From a virus, in the IMG/VR virus record IMGVR_UViG_3300003873_000004, positions 1 through 64,000 of that record: a stretch of 64,000 bases of DNA. One strand, written 5' to 3'. The position numbers were made by a program, and so were the translations under genes. The notes under the pieces were generated by a model. That model was not told the origin of the DNA, ran no database searches, and saw only the letters and a program-made list of their open reading frames with translations. Below, in pieces: positions 58,093-64,000 of the stretch (positions are counted from its first letter, which is position 1; each line of letters starts with the position of its first letter).

Positions 58093-58688
58093 GAATTATT
58101 GGACTTGCCGGGAAGGCGAGAAGCGGCAAAGACACTGTCGCCGGTATGATTCAAGACACATTAGAGCTAGATTTCCAGGAACTTGCCGTAAAATATGCTC
58201 TAGCTGGCCCATTGAAAGAAGCAGCAGCAAAAATGTTTGGAATTCATCTAGACGATTTCTACAACGATAATAAAGAAACACCAAACGATTTCTGGGGCAT
58301 CTCCCCTAGAGAAATTGCTCAGAAATTCGGGACGGAATGTGCTCGCGAAGTATTTCGAGAGGATTTCTGGTTGAAGCGTATGGAAATGGAAATGACGAGC
58401 ACAAATTGCGACGTGTTCGTTATCACAGATATTCGATTTCGAAATGAAGCTGATTGGGTACGATCACATGGCGGGGAAATTTGGCATGTTGTCCGACCTT
58501 CTATTGGTGATGGTGTTGTTCGAGATCACGCATCAGAAGCGGGAATTGAATTTGTTGAAGGTGACGTTTCTATTTCAAATGACGGTTCATTGCCGCAGCT
58601 AGAAAAACGTGTCCTGACCTTTTTAGATAATATCTTGACAAAAACTAAGATTTCTGATAGTCTCAGCGTAGAGAAGGAGAACAAATGA
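58089..58688 (+). CDS. 1: Deoxynucleoside monophosphate kinase gp1
   Basis: A 199-residue homologue of T4 gp1 (241), which phosphorylates dGMP, dTMP and modified dCMP. Seen: P-loop IGLAGKARSGKDTVAGMI (about 3-20), the LAGPLKEAAAKMFGI segment, GTECAREVFREDFWLKRM, and the ITDIRFRNEADWV motif. It overlaps the polymerase start by 4 nt. In a phage with deazaguanine DNA, note that the modified base is made after replication, so this kinase need not accept it. Confidence 0.85.
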   Translation: MRIIGLAGKARSGKDTVAGMIQDTLELDFQELAVKYALAGPLKEAAAKMFGIHLDDFYNDNKETPNDFWGISPREIAQKFGTECAREVFREDFWLKRMEMEMTSTNCDVFVITDIRFRNEADWVRSHGGEIWHVVRPSIGDGVVRDHASEAGIEFVEGDVSISNDGSLPQLEKRVLTFLDNILTKTKISDSLSVEKENK

Positions 58689-60217
58689 CAAAATTTTACA
58701 CATCAGTTGAACCCTATGGCAATGCTTTCCGTGTCAGACAGGTAGATGATGGAATCAGATCGAACAGAATCGTTCGTGGGTTTGTTCCAGACTTATTTCG
58801 ACCAACAAACGACGAATCAGAAAAGCAAGCAATCGGAATGGACGGAAAGACTATGCTTGCCAAATTGCCTTGTTCTAACGTCAGAGAGGCCAAAGATTTG
58901 ATTCAACAATACTCTGGGACGTCTTTTGATGTTTATGGCTCACCAAACATGATTTCTCAGTTCATTTCGAAAACATATCCAGGAACTATTGATTTCGACC
59001 CGTCTAACATTCGAATCTTCTACCTAGACATGGAATGTTACACTAGGAATCCAGATGGTTCGAGTGCTGGATTTCCTCACTCAAAGGATGCCAAGTTTCC
59101 GATCAATCTAATTCAGGTCATTGACAGTCAAGATGTCGAGGGTGATGTTGTTAGAATTTGGGGACTACAGCCATTCGATGATTCAGAAAGTGACATTATC
59201 TACACAGTATGTCGAGACGAGAGCGACTTACTATGTCGATTTGTACAATTTTGGCAGAGTAACTGCCCAGACGTCATGACTGGCTGGAACGTAAAAGGAT
59301 TCGATGTTCCTTACATTGTCAATCGTATTATGTCAGTGTTAGGCGAAGATGAAGCGAAGAAATTGTCTCCATGGGGCGAAGTTCGTCAGCGCAATTATAC
59401 AAACGATTTTCAGCAAGAAGAACAGACGTATATTATTTCTGGGGTTGCTGTACTCGATTATCTTGAACTCTATAAGAAATACACATACCATAATCTCGAA
59501 AATTATAAATTGGACAGTGTCGCACATTACGAATTGAAAAGTAGGAAGGTAGACTACTCAGATTTAGGCTCTCTGTTGCGTTTGTGTGACGAAGACCATG
59601 ATAAATTTGTGGAATATGGAGCAACCGACTCCCGGCTGATTTTACAGTTAGAACAGAAGATGAAGTTGATCAATTTGGTATTCGAGCTTGCTTACCATAA
59701 CAAGACGAATTATGCTGATACTTTTTCTCCGGTTAGATCATGGGAAGCAATCATTTTCAATACGATGCTTGATCGAAATATGTATTCTACGGTCGAAAAT
59801 ACAGACAACACAGAACAATTTAGAATAGAAGGCGGTTTTGTAAAACAACCAACAACTGGTAAAATGTTAGAGTGGGTAATATCAGAAGATTTTGCTAGCC
59901 TATATCCGTCGCTTATTATGCAGTATAACATTTCGCCTGAGACATATCTAGGGCAGGATTATCTTGACGTACCACAGTTTGAACGTGAAGACTTGATAGC
60001 GGGCAGTGTTGATTTGTCGAAGTTGACAGGAACAAATATCACAATGACACCAAACAGATCATTTTTCAATACAGAAAACGAAGGAATATTACCCTATTTG
60101 ATGGGGCTGATGTATGCGGAACGAAAATCAATCAAGCGAGAAATGTTATCTGTGGAACGGGAACGAGAGATCGTTCGAGATAAAATAAGAAGCTTATCGG
60201 ATGAGACTGCCGGATAG
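58685..60217 (+). CDS. 43A: DNA polymerase gp43, N-terminal part (exonuclease and motif A)
   Basis: 510 residues of the family B replicative polymerase. Exo I FYLDMECYTRNP (about 115), Exo II MTGWNVKGFDVPYIVNRI (about 197-214), Exo III VEYGATDSRLILQLEQK (about 309) and polymerase motif A SEDFASLYPSLIMQYNI (about 400) are intact. It ends in the fingers helices (LMYAERKSIKREMLSVERE) with a short tail DETAG. Motifs B and C are in the separate gene at 61345. The two products must associate, as described for split gp43 of some T4-like phages. Confidence 0.92.
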   Translation: MTKFYTSVEPYGNAFRVRQVDDGIRSNRIVRGFVPDLFRPTNDESEKQAIGMDGKTMLAKLPCSNVREAKDLIQQYSGTSFDVYGSPNMISQFISKTYPGTIDFDPSNIRIFYLDMECYTRNPDGSSAGFPHSKDAKFPINLIQVIDSQDVEGDVVRIWGLQPFDDSESDIIYTVCRDESDLLCRFVQFWQSNCPDVMTGWNVKGFDVPYIVNRIMSVLGEDEAKKLSPWGEVRQRNYTNDFQQEEQTYIISGVAVLDYLELYKKYTYHNLENYKLDSVAHYELKSRKVDYSDLGSLLRLCDEDHDKFVEYGATDSRLILQLEQKMKLINLVFELAYHNKTNYADTFSPVRSWEAIIFNTMLDRNMYSTVENTDNTEQFRIEGGFVKQPTTGKMLEWVISEDFASLYPSLIMQYNISPETYLGQDYLDVPQFEREDLIAGSVDLSKLTGTNITMTPNRSFFNTENEGILPYLMGLMYAERKSIKREMLSVEREREIVRDKIRSLSDETAG

Positions 60218-61195
60218 TCCTCTATGTGTTTTCTGCCGTTTTGCAGTTAAGTCACAAATACCTTGAGAACTAATATTCATATGAGAATACTTGTGTTTTA
60301 TTTCATACGTAGTGCCAGTGAATTTATTTCCTGAGTCTATTTCGTACACCGTGTGAATTTTCTTATATTTATCTATTTGTTGATCGTATTTTCTTGGTAG
60401 ACTATCATCGTTTATCTTCATCCAGCCATCAGATTGACCATTAGGTTTTCTAAGAATATAGTATATGTTTACCTCCGGGTATTTGTCTGAGAATTCATGG
60501 TTTGTGCCATCGAAGCGTTCCTCGGTGTCTAAGTTATATAATGATATTTTCTTTGCTCCGTGGAACAATCGTGAAGCCTCAGTGTTAGATTTTGTACTGT
60601 AAGTTGGTATGATGTTGTCGTGTGTGAGCATCCAGTCGTTTGATTTTGCTCCTTTATGTGATAGCATATAATTCATGGAAACGTGTTCCCGTTTTCTGAA
60701 CTCGTATACTGTACCGTTGAAGAATTTTTTCGTCTTAAGATTGTATGCTTGTATTACCTTTTTGTTGTTTGGTGATTCTTTCGCCCTTTCTATAATCCCT
60801 TCTGTCATTAGTCTTTTTGCCTCTACGCGCTGGCGCAAGGAACGATAGTTTCGGTTTATCTTTTGTGAACAAATAAGCCCATAGGATAGATACATCTTTG
60901 TTTTACTTTTGCCCGTTGTTATTCTACATAGAAGGTGGTGAGCGAACAAATGCTCTCTGATGGATAGCTGCACAATATTATCTTCAGACTCGCCGGTTCC
61001 GGGAATAACTGCAAATTTAGATTGTCTAGGCGAGTCTAAGAAGAAACTTGCTGGAATGATGTGGTGTAATTCCAGACGAGGAGCCTTGCTCGGAAACGCT
61101 TGTCTAGTCGTTATAAAATCGTCATAAATTTTAAGGTATTTGTTTTCTTTGAACGCTGCGAGATTATACTCTCGATCATAAATAGATTTAGTCAT
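60194..61195 (-). CDS. HNH homing endonuclease with modular DNA-binding repeats
   Basis: 333 residues on the minus strand, lying between the two polymerase genes and overlapping the end of 43A by 24 nt. The HNH site is LELHHIIPASFFLD with EDNIVQLSIREHLFAHHLLC. It is followed by three NUMOD-like repeats: YNLKTKKFFNGTVYEF, YNLDTEERFDGTNHEF and YEIDSGNKFTGTTYEI, each with a downstream S.GWM or similar segment. It probably recognises the uninterrupted polymerase gene and caused the split. It has its own late promoter and leader hairpin. Confidence 0.82.
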   Translation of the reverse strand: MTKSIYDREYNLAAFKENKYLKIYDDFITTRQAFPSKAPRLELHHIIPASFFLDSPRQSKFAVIPGTGESEDNIVQLSIREHLFAHHLLCRITTGKSKTKMYLSYGLICSQKINRNYRSLRQRVEAKRLMTEGIIERAKESPNNKKVIQAYNLKTKKFFNGTVYEFRKREHVSMNYMLSHKGAKSNDWMLTHDNIIPTYSTKSNTEASRLFHGAKKISLYNLDTEERFDGTNHEFSDKYPEVNIYYILRKPNGQSDGWMKINDDSLPRKYDQQIDKYKKIHTVYEIDSGNKFTGTTYEIKHKYSHMNISSQGICDLTAKRQKTHRGLSGSLIR

Positions 61196-61223
61196 TTCAA
61201 TACTCCATTATTGTTTTGATTAG

Positions 61224-61256
61224 AAGGCTGTTTGTGTTACTAGCACAGGCGGCCTT
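61224..61256 (-). promoter_or_regulatory. 5'-leader hairpin of the HNH gene (minus strand)
   Basis: AAGGC and GCCTT arms with an inner TGTG/CACA stem around CTAGTAA. Between the late box and the ribosome site, as at 26149-26180. Confidence 0.55.
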
Positions 61257-61271
61257 CGTTGTTTCTGATAG

Positions 61272-61279
61272 TATTTATA
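61272..61279 (-). promoter_or_regulatory. Late promoter TATAAATA of the HNH gene (minus strand)
   Basis: An exact T4-type TATAAATA on the minus strand, about 77 nt before the ATG at 61195; a GGAG ribosome site precedes the ATG. Confidence 0.68.
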
Positions 61280-61296
61280 AAAAGTTAAATTTTCGC

Positions 61297-61325
61297 TTGA
61301 CAACTAATGTAAATAAATGTAGACT
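61297..61325 (+). promoter_or_regulatory. Sigma70-like promoter of gene 43B
   Basis: TTGACA-17 bp-TAGACT, 19 nt before the ATG at 61345, with a GGAGG ribosome site. It gives the detached polymerase half its own expression. Confidence 0.78.
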
Positions 61326-61344
61326 ACACAAACATGGAGGAAAA

Positions 61345-62681
61345 ATGACATTAGAAAAACTAAAACAGCAGGAGCAGGATTTGACATCGAAGATTTCAAG
61401 TCTTAATAATGCTCAAATGGCTAGAAAAATCCTTTAATTTTGGAGGCTTTGGTCGGGAACGACCATTGTACATCGTGTGAATTGCTGGAAAGCTAAGTCG
61501 AAAGATATGCCAATCAGCAGCCAAGCCCACATAGGGAAGGTTCAGAGACTATCCGTAAGGAGTAGGAATCAAGTGGTTCCGAAGCGCACGACAACCAGAA
61601 CGGTTGATGATATAGTCCGATCTTGCGCGAAAGCGTAAGCTGCGAAAGCGAGGCAATAGTAACGTCATTGTCTGAACATGTGCTAAATTCCTGTTTTGGT
61701 GCCCTAGCATCAAAATATTATAGATATAACAATTCATATATTGCTGAGTCCATAACTACGGCGGGACAAGTTGGTATCCAGTGGACAATGAGAAAAACAA
61801 ATGAATATTTGAACCTTATTCTAAAAACTGACGATGTGGATTATACCGTCGGGGCAGACACAGATTCCGAATATGTTGAATTAAATCAGCTAGTTATGAG
61901 ATATTTCAAAGATAAGCCAAACGCGACAGATCACGACAAAGTTGAATTTCTTGATCTGTTCTGTAAGACCCAGCTCGACCCCGCGATTCAAAAGTCTTGT
62001 ATTGAGATGAAAGATTATATGAACGCAAGATTAAACAAGCTAGATATGGAAAGAGAAGCCATATCTTCACGTGGTTTTTTCACCGCGAAAAAACGGTACG
62101 CTCTACTGGTACATGACATGGAAGGCGTCCGCTACGCCAAACCAAAACTAAAAATCATGGGATTAGAAACTCAGAAATCTTCTACACCAAAACCATGTAG
62201 AGATTTGCTAAAAGATATGATCATGGTAATGTTGACCAAAGGGGAAACAGAAACCCAAGAGTTCATCGAGAATGCCCATGATGATTTTATTGCTCTTGAC
62301 ATTGGTGAATATGCCGTCCCGCGTGGTATCAATGGTCTAGAAAAATATTGTATCGAAAATGGCAAAGCTATCAATGGTACACCAGCGCACGCTAAAGCAG
62401 CTTTAGTTTACAATATGATGATCAAACGAAAGAATTTACCGCTTGACCCAATCAAATCTGGGGACAAGTTGAAATATGTTCCACTGAAAGAACCAAATCC
62501 TTGTGGATTTCCAATTGTTGGATTCCCGTCACATCTAGGATTGCCAAAAGAATTTGGATTAGATGAATATGTGGACGTAGAAACTGTGTATTATAAAGCA
62601 TTTTTGAAGCCGGCAGAAGCCATGCTTGGTGCTGTCGGATGGAATGTAGAGAAAACATCTAGTCTGGAGGACTTTTTCTGA
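61345..62681 (+). CDS. 43B: DNA polymerase gp43, C-terminal part, interrupted by a group I intron
   Basis: Exon 1 is 61345-61434 (30 codons, ending NNAQMARKIL) and exon 2 is 61683-62681 (332 codons, beginning LNSCFGALASKYYRY). Joined, they restore polymerase motif B, ARKILLNSCFGAL (K-x3-NSxYG, here with Phe in place of the usual Tyr). Motif C VGADTDSEYVEL lies about residues 84-95, and the thumb follows, ending in a clamp-binding-like tail SLEDFF. The spliced product is 362 residues; with 43A the total is 872, close to T4 gp43 (898). Confidence 0.88.
61435..61682 (+). mobile_element. Group I intron in polymerase motif B (ORF-less)
   Basis: 248 nt. The conserved cores are present: P/Q (AATTGCTGGAAAGCT; AATCAGCAGCCAAG), R (GTTCAGAGACTATC) and S (GATATAGTCCGA); GACTAT and ATAGTC form P7. 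Exon 1 ends CCTT, whose last U pairs with G of GAGG just downstream (P1), and the intron ends in G before CTAAATTCC. This boundary choice restores the protein frame exactly. It carries no endonuclease; the HNH gene next door may supply mobility. Confidence 0.9.
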
Positions 62682-62905
62682 TGAAAGAAGTCGATTACTC
62701 AAAAGAAGTAGCCAAAATTAACAGTAATTTGAAGATTCTGTCGATGACAAATCATTTTGCTGATCGATATGTGCATATGGTTCAGAGTGGATATGATAGA
62801 GCAGATACCGCCGAAGCCATTTTAACAATGGTAATTGACACGCTGGATGAACTTGAAGAAGAAAATTTGAAATATGAACAAGAATCTAAGTTTGGTTGGG
62901 ATTAA
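62681..62905 (+). CDS. Small helical protein
   Basis: 74 residues, coupled to 43B (TGATG overlap). Helical and acidic at the end (DTLDELEEENLKYEQESKF). No family is recognised. It is followed immediately by a promoter. Confidence 0.55.
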   Translation: MKEVDYSKEVAKINSNLKILSMTNHFADRYVHMVQSGYDRADTAEAILTMVIDTLDELEEENLKYEQESKFGWD

Positions 62906-62908
62906 CAC

Positions 62909-62937
62909 TTGACAAGAGCAAAGAAATAGTTTAGACT
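62909..62937 (+). promoter_or_regulatory. Sigma70-like promoter
   Basis: TTGACA-17 bp-TAGACT with the TTATTGTATTGAAAGAGAAATTGAGG leader; nearly identical to the promoter at 57705. Confidence 0.78.
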
Positions 62938-62967
62938 TATTGTATTGAAAGAGAAATTGAGGATATT

Positions 62968-63276
62968 ATGAAAATTTATAGATCAATGTGTACAGAAGAA
63001 TTCGAAAGAACAATTAGAAATCAGACTTTCGACTTCTCTAAATCCCGATTCAAGTGGTTCACACCAAACTTAGATTATCAATCTAGAGTTCGAGATGGGA
63101 GTTTCAACAATTCAAATATTAAATCTGAACGATATGAACATTTGATCGAATTTGAAATTGATGATTCCAAATCAAAATGGTTTTTTAAAATTGGCCGCCG
63201 TGAATTGTTGCTGGACAGAAGGACAGCCAACCAAGTTCCGGTCAAAAATATACAAGTAATATTGAAGGAGATTTAG
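62968..63276 (+). CDS. Unknown 102-residue protein
   Basis: Basic and aromatic, mixed alpha/beta: YRSMCTEEFERTIRNQTFDF, then RFKWFTPNLDYQSRV, HLIEFEIDDSKSKWFF and GRRELLLDRRTANQV. The arrangement Y-R-S near the start, FT in the middle and a late strand faintly recalls small ADP-ribosyltransferase-fold proteins, but there is no clear catalytic Glu motif and I do not assign it. It has its own promoter and a GAGG site. Confidence 0.55.
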   Translation: MKIYRSMCTEEFERTIRNQTFDFSKSRFKWFTPNLDYQSRVRDGSFNNSNIKSERYEHLIEFEIDDSKSKWFFKIGRRELLLDRRTANQVPVKNIQVILKEI

Positions 63277-63278
63277 TT

Positions 63279-63452
63279 ATGAACATATCACTAACGGAAG
63301 AAGAACGAAAAACATTGGCTCATTTACTGTTCTACATTGAAAAGGACGCGGTTTACGATTCTCTTCAATATGATACCGATGAAGGAAAAGAAAGATCGAT
63401 AGAAGTAATTGGTCGGATTTATGACAAATTGTATATTAGGAGCCCGCTATGA
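63279..63452 (+). CDS. Small acidic protein (57 residues)
   Basis: An ATG 2 nt after the previous stop with an AAGGAG site, and an ATGA overlap with the next gene. Helical (MNISLTEEERKTLAHLLFYI), acidic. Tight spacing at both ends supports it. Confidence 0.55.
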   Translation: MNISLTEEERKTLAHLLFYIEKDAVYDSLQYDTDEGKERSIEVIGRIYDKLYIRSPL

Positions 63453-63703
63453 CATCGTGGTACGCTTTACTAAAAGAAAAAGATGACAGTTTTGAACACT
63501 CTCATATGACAATAGTATTGTACGAAGGAAAAGAATACGTTAGGTTCGCTTCATATGGCAACGCCTTGTACAATACCGCTCTGAGTGTAGCCCGCGCTAA
63601 CCGAGCCACTTTGTTGAAAGTTACTTGTGAGGACGAAGACGTGTTCGATTTCTTATCTGGCACATTTGTCGAAATTTTACTAGGGGCCGAATATGAACAC
63701 TAA
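63449..63703 (+). CDS. Small unknown protein
   Basis: 84 residues between overlapping neighbours (ATGA upstream, 11 nt downstream). Beta-alpha sequence (SHMTIVLYEGKEYVRFASYG, ALSVARANRATLLKVTCEDE). No family is recognised. Confidence 0.55.
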   Translation: MTSWYALLKEKDDSFEHSHMTIVLYEGKEYVRFASYGNALYNTALSVARANRATLLKVTCEDEDVFDFLSGTFVEILLGAEYEH

Positions 63704-64000
63704 AGAAATATTTCTAAACGCGTTAGCCGATATTAACAAAGATGGGCTACCTTTCAGCGTACAGATTCATTGTGTTGTAAACGAAGCAATGGAAATTCCA
63801 GAAGCAGTCAGAGCGCAGAATCCAAATCAGATCATGTTTCGACTTTCTTCTGATTTGTCGCCAAACATATTCTATGATTTCGATAGCCGAACATTTTCGT
63901 TTGATTGTACTTTCAGTCATAATCCTACACGAGTTTATATGAATCTTGATAATATTGCTGGAGTTGTAGACGATCTGGATAATTCTACAATGATGTTTGG
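63693..64000 (+). CDS. SspB-like protein, 3' end outside window
   Basis: The frame from the ATG at 63693 is open to the window end (102 codons seen). The pattern is that of the ClpXP adaptor SspB: a leading helix (IFLNALADINKDGL), VQIHCVVNEAMEIPEAVRAQ, an IMFRLSSDLSPNIFYDFDSR strand pair, FSFDCTFSHNPTRVYMNLDN, then IAGVVDD and MMF. In SspB this fold binds ssrA-tagged or similar peptides and ClpX. A phage version could redirect host proteolysis. The match is by pattern only. Confidence 0.5.
   Translation, partial: MNTKEIFLNALADINKDGLPFSVQIHCVVNEAMEIPEAVRAQNPNQIMFRLSSDLSPNIFYDFDSRTFSFDCTFSHNPTRVYMNLDNIAGVVDDLDNSTMMF

Noticed and set aside
60200-61344. Polymerase interruption between 43A and 43B as a second group I intron
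   Set aside because: No P/Q/R/S core on the plus strand, an antisense HNH gene fills it, and 43B has its own promoter, ribosome site and ATG.
1-64000. CRISPR arrays, rRNA genes, integrase or lysogeny genes
   Set aside because: I saw no regularly spaced repeats, rRNA signatures, tyrosine integrase or repressor; the serine recombinase belongs to the IS607-type element.

Overview
The window is part of a large, AT-rich tailed-phage genome related to T4 (contractile tail). It carries the T4 virion gene order 8 – DUF4815 baseplate protein – tail fibre – 13-14-15-16-17-18-19-20-67-68-21-22-23, followed by T4 recombination and replication genes (uvsW, uvsY, dda, 55, 47, 46, 45, 44, 62, regA, 1, 43). 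The compact gene 8 and 13-15, the DUF4815 protein, the CobS/CobT pair and the deazapurine genes resemble the distant, aquatic branch of the T4 superfamily (cyanophage- and pelagiphage-like) more than coliphage T4. A pyocin-knob fibre and a DUF4376-type fibre chaperone suggest a Gram-negative proteobacterial host; the host cannot be named from the sequence.

Layout. 1-9.2 kb: baseplate genes and two tail-fibre/chaperone cassettes, the second with a broken frame. 9.2-11.4 kb: small membrane proteins of unknown role. 11.4-26 kb: neck, terminase, sheath, tube, portal, core, protease, scaffold and capsid, interrupted by a homing endonuclease between 19 and 20 and by a ParB-like gene between 21 and 22. 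26-30.4 kb: two paralogous homing endonucleases, a membrane protein and an HNH gene. 30.4-35.6 kb (minus strand): uvsW.1-like, uvsW, a frameshifted adenine methylase, uvsY, a tail-tube-like structural gene and a complete IS607-type element (serine recombinase plus TnpB). 35.6-64 kb (plus strand): dda, 55-47-46, CobT and a CobS gene fractured by a split intein, a tRNA, the clamp/clamp-loader/regA block, dUTPase, a queD-queE-folE-glycosyltransferase-dpdA block, nucleotide and unknown small genes, and a DNA polymerase broken into two genes, the second with a group I intron in motif B.

Regulation is legible. Late genes follow a CTAAATA/TATAAATA box, often only about 5 nt before the start codon; gp55, which should read this box, is encoded here. 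Early/middle genes follow a sigma70-like promoter, TTGACA-17 bp-TAGACT or close variants, repeated 18 times on the plus strand with the same 17-bp spacer and often a common leader. Three of these sit at the end of a conserved 96-bp repeat.

Most notable: (i) a split intein in the Walker B motif of CobS with a free-standing endonuclease gene between the halves; (ii) a 7-deazaguanine DNA-modification block with a DpdA-type transglycosylase coupled to a glycosyltransferase, suggesting a possibly glycosylated deazaguanine; (iii) a three-part DNA polymerase locus (split gene, HNH gene, group I intron); (iv) a tRNA with a long variable arm but a CAT anticodon. Mobile elements are dense: five large or HNH homing endonucleases, a small HNH gene, an intron, an intein and an IS607 element.
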